Shown here piece by piece: positions 18,995-26,389 of a stretch of 42,210 nucleotides of DNA. Position 1 is the stretch's first letter. Every line of letters begins with the position of its first letter. A program made the translations under genes and the position numbers. Source of the DNA: a bacterium (GTDB taxonomy: Bacteria; SZUA-79; Acidulodesulfobacterales; Acidulodesulfobacteraceae); assembly GCA_021798875.1 (NCBI GenBank), contig JAJZBN010000015.1, positions 1 to 42,210 of the forward strand, given 5' to 3'. Under the pieces are notes generated by a model. The model was given only the letters and a program-made list of their open reading frames with translations. It was not told where the DNA came from and made no database searches.

Positions 18995-18999
18995 AAAAT

Positions 19000-21165
19000 T
19001 TATTTTTTAACTTTTCCGTTTGCTGCCGAAGCTGCGGTTAAACTTTTCTTTTTAGGTTTTGAAACGGGTTTTGATACGACTTTTATATGAGATTTTACAT
19101 TTTTGCTTTTTTTATCGGACTTTTGCAAAGGAGCATGCCCGTAATAGTCTTTGGGTTTGAATTTTAAAGTTACCGAGTTTACGCCGCTGCCCGAGGCAAT
19201 ATATGTTCCAGGTTTAATACTTTGAAAATATAAATATCCGCTTCCCCATATTTTTAACGATAGTCTTTTAAAATTGCTTAAAGCGTTTAATGCTTCGTAA
19301 ATAGTATCGCCTTTTAAATCGGGCATTTTTCCGGAATAGTTAGCGGAATGTTTTACCGAATAACTTTCGCGCTTAAAACTTTTATTTTTTAAATTTTCCC
19401 TTAATTCCTTTTCGTTATCGATATCGTAAGGTATGTTTCCTGCTTTTAATTGTTTTTTATATGCTTTTCCGCCGGGATAAACGTTTAATATATTCAAAGC
19501 GGTTTTAAATACGTCGCGGACGACGGGGGCGCTGACCGCTCCTCCGTAATAACTTATCTTAGATGGCTCCTGCTGCACCACGAGCATTGCAAGAACCGGA
19601 TGTTTATACGGCACGAAAGCCATAAAAGAGGCGGTATATTTGTTTTTATAATATGTTCCCGTTTTAGGATTGTCGACCTGTCCGGTTCCCGTTTTTCCCG
19701 AAACTTTAAAATCTATTAATTTTGCATACTGTCCAGTTCCGCCTTTAACGACCAAACGCATCATATATTTAATTTCTTTATCGGTTTTAGAATTTATAAC
19801 CCTTCTTATTTCATGAGGTTTTGCCCTGAATATAACCTTCCCGTAAGGATTGACTATTTTTTTAATAATATAAGGCTTCAATAAATAACCGCCGTTTGCA
19901 ATCCCTGAAAGCGCCGTTATTTCCTGAAGTCCGTTTATAGCCGCTCCCTGCCCGAAAGCCTCTTCGCATGGACCGACTTCCGACCATTGACTTACGTTTC
20001 TGTCTATTCCCGCGTTTTCTCCAAGTAAACCTGCATGCGGCGTCGATAAAAATCCCCATCTTTTTAACCAGTACCAGACCCTCTGCTTGCCCATCTTCAT
20101 GCCTACCTGGCAGGCGCATACGTTGCAGGAATATTCTATTAATTGATTTATAGTAAGTTTGCCGAACCAGTCTTCTACGTCGTGAACCGTTATTCCGTCT
20201 ATATAATACGTTCCGTGATGTCCGTTTATTATAGTATCCGGTTTTATTATTCCGTCTTGCATTGCTCCGGATATTATAAAAGGCTTCATGGTAGAACCGG
20301 GTTCAAAATCGTCGGTAACCGCCCTGTTTCTCCAATATCTATCCGGATATTTCCAGTAATAGTTAGGATTAAACGAAGGATAATCCGCCATAGCAAGAAT
20401 TGCTCCCGTATTTGGATCCATTAATATCGCAAAAGCTCCTTTGGAATCGGCAGCTTTTGCCTCCTTATCTAAATAGTACTGCGTAATAAATTGAAGCTGT
20501 TTATTAATAGTCAAATAAATATTATCTCCGTGTGTCGCCTTTCTAAGTCCGAAACCTCTTATAAATATATACTGTCCTAAACCGTCTTGAAGAACATTTA
20601 ATGCCCGCTTGTTACCTTTTAAATATTTATTGTATTTATACTCTATGCCCGAAAGACCGTTATCGTTTATTCCTACAAACCCCAAAACATGGGCAAGAAG
20701 CGTTCCATTAGGATAATACCTAACGGGCTGTTTAACGATAACTATGCCTTCTATTCCAAGCTTTTCGACTTTTTTTGCCGTTGCAGCTGAAACTCTCCTT
20801 TTTATCCATGTAAATTGAAGATTCTGCGTCAATATTTTAATTATCTTTTTATATTTCAATCCTGTTGCTTTTGAGAGCCTTTCGGCATTTTTAAGTTTAT
20901 GCCTTACCATTAAAGGATCTACCGCAACTCCCGGAATATTTATGCTTGCGGCAAGTATACTGCCGTTAGACGAATAAATATTGCCGCGTTCAGGCATAAA
21001 ATATATGCTTGCCTTAAATTGCGCATCTGCAAGTCTGCTTAGTCTGCCTCCCTCGATTATCTGAATATCGAATGCCCGAAATATAAGCAAAACCGCAAAA
21101 ATTAATATTACCATAAAACCGATAATCATTCTCAGTTTTAAAGTAGTTTTCCATACTCTAATCAT
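19000..21165 (-). CDS. ftsI: septal transpeptidase FtsI (PBP3) with PASTA domain
   Basis: A division-specific class B penicillin-binding protein that cross-links septal murein. It has 721 residues: one membrane anchor (about 12-31), a PBP dimerisation domain, then the transpeptidase with SxxK at Ser291-Lys294 (PGSTMKPF), SCN in YSCNVCACQ and KTGTG in VSGKTGTGQ. After the catalytic domain comes a PASTA-like segment (about 608-672, starting MPDLKGDTIYEAL) and then a lysine-rich tail of about 45 residues ending NGKVKK. PASTA domains are absent from E. coli FtsI but occur in several deltaproteobacterial and Gram-positive homologues. The start overlaps ftsL by eight bases. Confidence 0.96.
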   Translation of the reverse strand: MIRVWKTTLKLRMIIGFMVILIFAVLLIFRAFDIQIIEGGRLSRLADAQFKASIYFMPERGNIYSSNGSILAASINIPGVAVDPLMVRHKLKNAERLSKATGLKYKKIIKILTQNLQFTWIKRRVSAATAKKVEKLGIEGIVIVKQPVRYYPNGTLLAHVLGFVGINDNGLSGIEYKYNKYLKGNKRALNVLQDGLGQYIFIRGFGLRKATHGDNIYLTINKQLQFITQYYLDKEAKAADSKGAFAILMDPNTGAILAMADYPSFNPNYYWKYPDRYWRNRAVTDDFEPGSTMKPFIISGAMQDGIIKPDTIINGHHGTYYIDGITVHDVEDWFGKLTINQLIEYSCNVCACQVGMKMGKQRVWYWLKRWGFLSTPHAGLLGENAGIDRNVSQWSEVGPCEEAFGQGAAINGLQEITALSGIANGGYLLKPYIIKKIVNPYGKVIFRAKPHEIRRVINSKTDKEIKYMMRLVVKGGTGQYAKLIDFKVSGKTGTGQVDNPKTGTYYKNKYTASFMAFVPYKHPVLAMLVVQQEPSKISYYGGAVSAPVVRDVFKTALNILNVYPGGKAYKKQLKAGNIPYDIDNEKELRENLKNKSFKRESYSVKHSANYSGKMPDLKGDTIYEALNALSNFKRLSLKIWGSGYLYFQSIKPGTYIASGSGVNSVTLKFKPKDYYGHAPLQKSDKKSKNVKSHIKVVSKPVSKPKKKSLTAASAANGKVKK

Positions 21166-21424
21166 GCACCATTATAATTTCGCCCTCTTTCGGATATATA
21201 AAACCCATTTTTTTTGCAATTCCGTAAATCCTTGAAGGAGAACTTAAAGCCGTTTTTTTAATTAACAGTTTTTTATTTTTATGTTCCAATTTTGTTTTAA
21301 TATCGTTCAGCTTGGTAATATCGTAACCCAGTTTAATGCTTTCCATAGTGGTCCATACGTAAAAAATTCCAAGAATGGTAAGTATTATCACTAAAACTAT
21401 AAAATAAGGTTTTATCTTAGTCAC
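21158..21424 (-). CDS. ftsL: cell division protein FtsL
   Basis: A small 88-residue bitopic protein with a membrane helix (about 6-24) followed by a coiled-coil-like stretch (30-62) and a conserved-looking end (IYGIAKKMGFIYPKEGEIIMV). FtsL pairs with FtsB and FtsQ in the divisome. Primary sequence is poorly conserved in this family; the call rests on size, topology and the rsmH-ftsL-ftsI order. The start codon is GTG at 21424, inside the end of rsmH, so it is probably translated by coupling. Confidence 0.9.
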   Translation of the reverse strand: MTKIKPYFIVLVIILTILGIFYVWTTMESIKLGYDITKLNDIKTKLEHKNKKLLIKKTALSSPSRIYGIAKKMGFIYPKEGEIIMVHD

Positions 21425-22631
21425 GATAAAATGCCCTCAACTTAGCGCTCCTAGATCTGGGATTATTTTCTATTTCTTCTGCGGTCGGAACTATAGGTTT
21501 TTTATTTAAAGGTTTAAAATTTAAATTATTTTTTAAAAAATTTTTAACGATTCTGTCTTCGCCTGAGTGAAACGAAATTATCACGGCTCTTCCGTCTTTT
21601 TTTAAAATGCCGTCGAGTTTGTCTAAAAATTTGTAAAGCGAATCGTACTCTTCGTTTACGAAAATTCTCAAAGCCATGAAAGTTTTTGTCGCAGGATCGG
21701 TCTTGAATCTTTTAAATTTTCCGTATCCCCTGTAAACCGCTTTTCTCACTATGCCGGCTAATTCGGAAGGAGTTTCTATCGGTTTATTCTTGCTTCTGTA
21801 TTCTACTATGCTTTTAGCTATTCTTCTCGAGAATTTTTCGTCTCCGTATTTATATAAGATATCGGCTATTTCCCGCTCCGGATAGCCGTTTACTACGTCA
21901 TAAGCGGTTAATCCGTTTTCGTCGCCGGCATCCATTCTCATATCTATGGTTGCTTCCGGATATATTTTTTCTCCGCCTTCTTTTGCGGAGGTTTCTGCAG
22001 AGGCGAAGGTGGAGGCTGTGTTGGGGTTGGCGGCTTTTATCGATGTTTCGTTGCCTTCATTGCCGTCATTAAAATTAAAACTAAACCCCCTGTTGCTTTC
22101 AAGCTGTATCGAACTGATGCCCAGGTCGAGAACTACTCCGTCTATATTTTCAAAGCCGGCTGCTTTTACTGCTTCGTCTATGCTGCTGAAATTTAAATGA
22201 AAAAGTTTAAAATTTTTCGTATTAAATTCCGTTTCAAATTTAGACGAAACATTTTTAACCGCCGAATAATCTCTGTCTATTCCGATAAGAAAACCTTCGC
22301 CGTCAAGTTTTTTAAGTATCGCTTCTGAAAATCCACCTCCTCCCAAAGTTCCGTCGACGTAAACATTGCCGCGCCGTACGTCTAAAGCGTCCATAGCTTC
22401 TTTTAAAAGCACCGGTATATGGACGGCAGACTCCACGGCTTGAGCTTGAGGCTTACTCAGAGACTGAGGCTTAGGCTGCGGGACTTGATGCTTACACTGC
22501 GGGGCTTGAGATTGAGACTCAGGTTTAAGTTGAAATTGCGCCTTAAGCCCATATTCGTTTGCGCCGTTTATGACAATGCCGCCACTGCCGATAACACCGT
22601 CGCCGTTTTTCTTTCCGGAAAATATTTCCAT
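21417..22631 (-). CDS. rsmH: 16S rRNA m4C1402 methyltransferase RsmH with two low-complexity inserts
   Basis: A SAM-dependent enzyme that N4-methylates C1402 of 16S rRNA (formerly MraW). The family core begins at HIPVLLKEAMDAL (residue 71) and contains DGTLGGGGFSEAIL, DRDYSAV, GVVLDLGISSIQLE, DMRMD and ALRIFVNEE, ending SRSAKLRAF. At 404 residues it is about 90 longer than usual. The excess is an N-terminal Gln/Pro/Ser/Lys-rich extension (about 31-66) and a Thr/Ala/Ser/Glu-rich insert (about 168-207) just before DMRMD. No good ribosome site precedes the ATG at 22631, so a later start cannot be excluded, but no better candidate is seen. Confidence 0.93.
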   Translation of the reverse strand: MEIFSGKKNGDGVIGSGGIVINGANEYGLKAQFQLKPESQSQAPQCKHQVPQPKPQSLSKPQAQAVESAVHIPVLLKEAMDALDVRRGNVYVDGTLGGGGFSEAILKKLDGEGFLIGIDRDYSAVKNVSSKFETEFNTKNFKLFHLNFSSIDEAVKAAGFENIDGVVLDLGISSIQLESNRGFSFNFNDGNEGNETSIKAANPNTASTFASAETSAKEGGEKIYPEATIDMRMDAGDENGLTAYDVVNGYPEREIADILYKYGDEKFSRRIAKSIVEYRSKNKPIETPSELAGIVRKAVYRGYGKFKRFKTDPATKTFMALRIFVNEEYDSLYKFLDKLDGILKKDGRAVIISFHSGEDRIVKNFLKNNLNFKPLNKKPIVPTAEEIENNPRSRSAKLRAFYRD

Positions 22632-22698
22632 AATAATTCTTAATTAAATTATTTATATTATCAACATCTCATCTTATCTCATATAATATCCTTAAAAG

Positions 22699-22715
22699 CG
22701 AAAAGCGCCTTTTCG
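22699..22715 (-). terminator. hairpin between mraZ and rsmH
   Basis: Arms CGAAAAG and CTTTTCG with a 3-base loop lie just after the mraZ stop, followed in transcript direction by CTTTTAAGG. The stem is short and the U-tract poor, so it may be a weak attenuator, a processing site or nothing. Confidence 0.25.
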
Positions 22716-22721
22716 ATATCT

Positions 22722-23165
22722 TCAAAACCCTATTTGCGCCATAGTAGCGGCAATAGATTCAAAATTTGATTTTGCGCCTTGAAAATTAGCATCCCATAAG
22801 TCCCTGTCCCATATTTCAAATCTGTTTATTATTCCTACTATAACCGCTTCTTTATTTAAATTTCCGCTGAGCTTAAGCGACTGGGGAATGTGTATCCTGT
22901 CCATTTTATCAAGTTCTACTTCTTCCGCTCCCGAGAAAAAATACCTTAAAAATTCCAAGACGTCTTTTTGCATAGACGGAAGTTTAAGCGCCTTTTCCTC
23001 TAACTTGCGCCATTCCTCAAGCGGATATGCTACAAGGCATTTATCGAGATTGGTAATTACCACGGACGTATCATCATAAACCGACGCTAACGCCTCTTTT
23101 ATCTTTTGAGGCACCTTTATTCTGCCCTTATCGTCTATCGCATGGTTATATCTGCCGCTAAACAT
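22722..23165 (-). CDS. mraZ: MraZ, dcw cluster transcriptional regulator
   Basis: A 147-residue protein with two AbrB-like SpoVT/MraZ domains. It binds direct repeats upstream of its own gene and represses the dcw operon in E. coli and other bacteria. Visible motifs are MFSGRYNHAIDDKGRIKVPQKIK in parts and, in the second domain, KMDRIHIPQSLK. It is the promoter-proximal gene of the cluster. Upstream are a consensus-like promoter and three in-phase 10-bp repeats suited to autoregulation. The Shine-Dalgarno sequence is poor. Confidence 0.96.
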   Translation of the reverse strand: MFSGRYNHAIDDKGRIKVPQKIKEALASVYDDTSVVITNLDKCLVAYPLEEWRKLEEKALKLPSMQKDVLEFLRYFFSGAEEVELDKMDRIHIPQSLKLSGNLNKEAVIVGIINRFEIWDRDLWDANFQGAKSNFESIAATMAQIGF

Positions 23166-23210
23166 AATAGGAATAATTATTTATCGTAATAAATTTAATA
23201 TAATTAATTT

Positions 23211-23240
23211 CTTACCACTTTTTACCACTTTTTACCACAC
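23211..23240 (-). promoter_or_regulatory. MraZ operator: three 10-bp direct repeats
   Basis: On the minus strand GTGGTAAAAA is repeated in exact 10-bp phase: two full copies and a third ending GTGGTAAG. One repeat per helical turn with a GTGG core is what is known of MraZ boxes. They overlap or immediately follow the predicted transcription start of mraZ, a position suited to repression. Confidence 0.8.
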
Positions 23241-23244
23241 TTAA

Positions 23245-23273
23245 ATAATATTATTCATTTAATTAAAAGTCAA
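23245..23273 (-). promoter_or_regulatory. sigma70-type promoter of the dcw cluster
   Basis: On the minus strand the -35 is TTGACT (23273-23268), the spacer is 17 bases and the -10 is TATTAT (23250-23245). The predicted start near 23238 falls in the MraZ repeats. This is one of the best promoters in the window and is the natural source of the mraZ-to-ftsZ transcript. Confidence 0.75.
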
Positions 23274-23306
23274 GTAAATTTAAAAATATTTTTTATTTAA
23301 ATATTT

Positions 23307-23587
23307 AAAGGTGTCAGATTTATTTATTTGCTTACTCCTGCCTGAGTTTGCAGAATATTAGCAGGACACGGCTTTATTAAGATAATTTAAATGTGCATGA
23401 TTTAACTGAAGAGAAAAAGGTGTGAGAAAAAGGTGTCAGATTTTATTTTCCGCACCAAAATAAAAATAATTTGTAAAAACATAATTGCGGAAAATTAATC
23501 TGACACCTTTTTCGACTACATGATTATTACATGGCTGTACCATCAAACGCAGTCGGGAGTAAGCAAATAAATAAATCTGACACCTTT
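23307..23587. repeat. 281-bp element with 32-bp perfect terminal inverted repeats
   Basis: The left arm 23307-23338 starts AAAGGTGTCAGATTTATTTA. The right arm 23556-23587 is its exact 32-base reverse complement. The interior holds a second, independent inverted pair (23426-23513) and a smaller TCCTGC/GCAGGA pair. No open frame or transposase motif is visible inside. It ends five bases from the stop codon of the SDR gene and lies just upstream of the mraZ promoter. It looks like a non-autonomous mobile or REPIN-like element. Confidence 0.75.
23426..23513. repeat. 88-bp inner palindromic element, GGTGTCAGATT family
   Basis: The left arm 23426-23454 (GAAAAAGGTGTCAGATTTTA...) and right arm 23486-23513 are reverse complements apart from a small difference in the middle. 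Size and arms match the element at 36355-36447. A tandem copy of GAGAAAAAGGTGT (23411-23423 and 23424-23436) abuts its left end. Confidence 0.7.
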
Positions 23588-23591
23588 ATTT

Positions 23592-24509
23592 TTAGGCGAG
23601 ATACGGCGTCAGCCAGTCCTTCAGATGCGTTCTTTTTAAACCTAATATTTCGTCGTTTTTTTGCGTTTCATCGTCTGTTTCGCAGATATTGTCGTGTTTC
23701 AGCATCCTAATCTGGTCGGAAGTTACTGGGGCGTTTTTGGATAAAGACGGGGAGATTTTTTCGATAAAACCGAGAGATTTTTCCGCTATAAACGAAGGGG
23801 TATGAATTTTCAGTTTTTTAGGCGGAGATATTTCCATAATTAAATCTATAATTTCCTCGAAAGTGTAAATATCGGGGCCGCATAGGCGGAAAACTTTGTT
23901 TACGGTTTTTTCGTTATATAAAGAATTATTATACGCTTCGGCTATTGAAAAGACGTCTATCGGCGCAAATTTAGTTTCGCCGGTTCCTATTATCGGAACA
24001 AATGCCCTCGTTTTTACCAAATCTATTAAATCGTCGAAAAAACCGGCGTTGTTTCCGAAAATTAATGAAGGACGGAAAACCGTCCATTTCAAACCTGAAT
24101 TTTTGACGAGCGATTCGCCTTCGTATTTTGTCGAAAAGTACTCTGAATCGCTGTTTTCGGATGCGCCGAGAGCGCTCATATGGATAAACCTCCCTATGCC
24201 GTTTTCCTTCGCCAAGTCCAATAAAGTATTCACGTAATCTACGTGAACTTTTTGGAAGGAAAAGCCGGGTACGCTTCTTATTATACCTATAAGATTTATT
24301 ACGGCGTCGAATTTGTTTGCGGATAAAAAACTGTTAACTGCGGATTTATCTTCGAGCGTCCCTTCAAAAACTTCGTATCCCTGTTCTTTTAAACGCTGAA
24401 TCTTATTTTTATTGCGCTCTAAAAGCACGACGGAAGCGCCTGACGATTTAATTTTTTCCGATACGACCGAACCTACGAAACCGGTGCCGCCGGCAATAAA
24501 AACTTTCAT
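23592..24509 (-). CDS. atypical SDR-family NAD(P)-binding protein (NDUFA9-like)
   Basis: A 305-residue protein of the extended/atypical short-chain dehydrogenase superfamily. The dinucleotide-binding loop is IAGGTGFVGSVV at the N-terminus. INLIGIIRSVPG, MSALGASENSDSEYFSTKYEGE (YxxxK-like site) and WTVFRPSLIFG match the complex I NDUFA9-like and quinone-associated group. The substrate is unknown and the role could be structural. It lies 13 bases downstream of glpX with a GGAG ribosome site, so it is probably co-transcribed. Its C-terminal end abuts the 281-bp repeat but appears intact. Confidence 0.8.
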   Translation of the reverse strand: MKVFIAGGTGFVGSVVSEKIKSSGASVVLLERNKNKIQRLKEQGYEVFEGTLEDKSAVNSFLSANKFDAVINLIGIIRSVPGFSFQKVHVDYVNTLLDLAKENGIGRFIHMSALGASENSDSEYFSTKYEGESLVKNSGLKWTVFRPSLIFGNNAGFFDDLIDLVKTRAFVPIIGTGETKFAPIDVFSIAEAYNNSLYNEKTVNKVFRLCGPDIYTFEEIIDLIMEISPPKKLKIHTPSFIAEKSLGFIEKISPSLSKNAPVTSDQIRMLKHDNICETDDETQKNDEILGLKRTHLKDWLTPYLA

Positions 24510-24522
24510 GGGATACTCCGCG

Positions 24523-25479
24523 TTATTTTATTTCTTTGTAATTGAAATAGTGGTTAGCTTCTATATACCTTATGGTTCCAGTTTTAGACCTCATAACTAC
24601 GGAATGCGTTTTTGCGCCGCCGTGAAAAAATTTCACGCCGTTCAAATAATCGCCGTTAGTCACGCCGGTTGCGACGAATATCACGTCTCCGGCGGCAAGT
24701 TCCTGAATGCCGTAAACTTTATTTAAATCTTTTATTCCCATTTTAAGAGCGCGCTCTTTTTCGCCTTCATTCCTGAAAACAAGCCTGCCCTGCATATCGC
24801 CTCCAACGCATCTTAGCGCCGCCGCGCCGAGAACTCCTTCTGGTGCGCCTCCGGTGCCCATGAGAACGTCTATTCCGGAGTCTTCTTTGGCGGTTGCGAT
24901 AGCTCCCGCAACGTCGCCGTCCTGAATAAGGCGGATTCTTGCTCCGGCTTTTCTGACTTCTTCTATTAATTCTTTATGCCTTTCGCGGTTAAGGATTATG
25001 ACGGTAAGGTCTTCGACATATCTGTTCATGGCATCCGCTATCCTGTGAAGATTTTCCGTCGGAGAAAGATTGATGTCTATTGCGCCTTTTGCCTTGGGAC
25101 CGACGGCTATTTTCTGCATATAGGTATCCGGCGCGTGAAGAAAGTTCCCGTGGTCGCCTATTGCCATAACCGCAATAGCGTTTGGTGCGCTGGTAGCCGC
25201 TAAGGTAGTTCCTTCTAAAGGATCGACGGCTATATCGACCTTCTGCCCTTTTCCGTTGCCTACTTTTTCGCCTATGTAAAGCATCGGAGCTTCGTCCCTT
25301 TCTCCTTCGCCGATAACGATAGTGCCGTCTATATCGATATAGTTAAGGGAGTCCCTCATGGATTCTACGGCCGCCCTGTCTGCCGCTTTTTCGTCGCCCC
25401 TGCCTATAAATCTTGCAACCGATATTGCGGCATGTTCCGTAACCCTTACAAATTCGATGGTCAACGCTTTATCGTCCAT
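24523..25479 (-). CDS. glpX: class II fructose-1,6-bisphosphatase GlpX
   Basis: A metal-dependent phosphatase converting fructose-1,6-bisphosphate to fructose-6-phosphate in gluconeogenesis. It has 318 residues, normal for GlpX. Motifs include IGEGERDEAPMLYIGE and VDPLEGTTLAATSAPNA (metal and substrate aspartates and glutamates), GDVAGAIATA and MGTGGAPEGVLGAAALRC. The ribosome site GGGAGGAAC is strong. A dedicated promoter lies upstream. In an organism fixing carbon through the neighbouring operon it would supply hexoses from C2/C3/C4 products; that link is inference from proximity. Confidence 0.96.
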   Translation of the reverse strand: MDDKALTIEFVRVTEHAAISVARFIGRGDEKAADRAAVESMRDSLNYIDIDGTIVIGEGERDEAPMLYIGEKVGNGKGQKVDIAVDPLEGTTLAATSAPNAIAVMAIGDHGNFLHAPDTYMQKIAVGPKAKGAIDINLSPTENLHRIADAMNRYVEDLTVIILNRERHKELIEEVRKAGARIRLIQDGDVAGAIATAKEDSGIDVLMGTGGAPEGVLGAAALRCVGGDMQGRLVFRNEGEKERALKMGIKDLNKVYGIQELAAGDVIFVATGVTNGDYLNGVKFFHGGAKTHSVVMRSKTGTIRYIEANHYFNYKEIK

Positions 25480-25520
25480 TACTGTTCCTCCCTTATTTTA
25501 TATTTAAATGTTTTAACTTA

Positions 25521-25549
25521 ATTTTAGCAGGGAAAAAATTTAATTTCAA
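25521..25549 (-). promoter_or_regulatory. glpX promoter
   Basis: On the minus strand the -35 is TTGAAA (25549-25544), the spacer is 17 bases and the -10 is TAAAAT (25526-25521), about 40 bases before the glpX ATG. It separates glpX from the toxin remnant upstream. Confidence 0.6.
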
Positions 25550-25577
25550 TAAATATAAATAACGATGGGATAATTTC

Positions 25578-25981
25578 TTAATATGCCATATATTCTATAA
25601 ACTCTAAAGGCGTAATTATTTTAATGCCCATATATTCTTTTAGAGATGTTAAATGCTTATCTCCCGATATAACATAATTGCTTTTTAAAGCAACGGCGCA
25701 TTCTATAAATTTATTGTCATCCGGATCGTCATCTACTATTTGAAGGTGCGGAGTATTTGCGGAATATATTAAATTAAATCCTTTTGCAAATAAATTTAAT
25801 AAATCGTCTAATTCTTTTTCATTTTTTAAACCAAGCCGCTTTAGAATTTCAATATACTCGTCTATTATCGGTTTTGAAACGCACCATATTATTTCTCCTT
25901 TTTCCCAATATGAAATAATTTTTCTTGGATTGCCCCAAAAAAAGATGAAATAAAAACATTCGTATCAATTACAACCTTTAC
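25578..25981 (-). pseudogene. PIN-domain toxin (COG1569-like), frameshifted
   Basis: Reading the minus strand just past the antitoxin gives V-K-V-V-I-D-T-N-V-F-I-S-S-F-F, the classic PIN N-terminus. The frame then breaks at a run of seven T (25943-25937). One extra T would restore W-G-N-P-R-K-I-I and an open frame down to ISGDKHLTSLKEYMGIK and a TAA at 25580-25578, including the DDDPDDNKF acidic site. PIN toxins are RNases held in check by a cognate antitoxin. The expected start position reads GTA, not GTG or ATG, so the gene looks doubly damaged. A homopolymer sequencing error could explain the frameshift but not the missing start. Confidence 0.8.
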
Positions 25982-26225
25982 TCTTCTTTTCTCTCGCCTT
26001 TTTAACGGCATATTCGACATTCTCCAAAGTAACGCCTTTAGATGTCATTTTTTTGCCTATATTTGACCATAATTCGTCGATATATCCTTCAATATCTCTT
26101 TCGCTAACATAATTTTCAAGCAGTTCTCTTACTACTTCGCTTAAATTTTTTCTTTCCGAAAAAGCGATGCTTGCAGCTTTATCTTTTAATTCTGCATCTA
26201 TTTTAATAATCATCTGGGTCGTCAT
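25965..26225 (-). CDS. ribbon-helix-helix antitoxin
   Basis: An 86-residue protein. The N-terminus TTQMIIKIDAELKDKAASIAFSERKNLSEVVRELLENYV has the beta strand and two helices of a ribbon-helix-helix DNA-binding domain, as in RelB or VapB-like antitoxins. The rest (IEGYIDELWSNIGKK...) would contact the toxin. AAGGAG precedes the ATG. It overlaps the first codons of the broken PIN toxin gene, the usual antitoxin-first arrangement. With the toxin inactive it may persist as an autoregulator or a decoy against related toxins. Confidence 0.85.
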   Translation of the reverse strand: MTTQMIIKIDAELKDKAASIAFSERKNLSEVVRELLENYVSERDIEGYIDELWSNIGKKMTSKGVTLENVEYAVKKAREKKSKGCN

Positions 26226-26255
26226 TAACCGTCTCCTTAAATAATAAGACGTATA

Positions 26256-26278
26256 TATGTATATACCATATATACATA
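26256..26278. promoter_or_regulatory. palindromic operator of the toxin-antitoxin locus
   Basis: Perfect 10-bp arms TATGTATATA and TATATACATA flank a CCA centre. It lies just downstream of the -10 box and upstream of the antitoxin, where ribbon-helix-helix antitoxins commonly bind to repress their own operon. Confidence 0.6.
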
Positions 26279-26282
26279 TTAT

Positions 26283-26311
26283 ATTATACTGCGACGATTT
26301 ATAAATTTCAA
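26283..26311 (-). promoter_or_regulatory. toxin-antitoxin promoter
   Basis: On the minus strand the -35 is TTGAAA (26311-26306), the spacer is 17 bases and the -10 is TATAAT (26288-26283). The palindromic operator covers the predicted start. Confidence 0.7.
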
Positions 26312-26389
26312 CAAAGTTATTCTATAAAACATTATATAATGTATAGTTTCTTACCGTTGTTTAACGGCTTTAAAGTTACAGGCTCTATT

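Noticed and set aside
23307-23587. CRISPR array or attachment site
   Set aside because: Repeats are inverted and nested, not regularly spaced direct repeats, and no cas or integrase gene is near.
26354-26367. Terminator after ccl (CCGTT-GTTT-AACGG hairpin)
   Set aside because: The stem is only five base pairs and is not followed by a U-tract in the ccl transcript direction.
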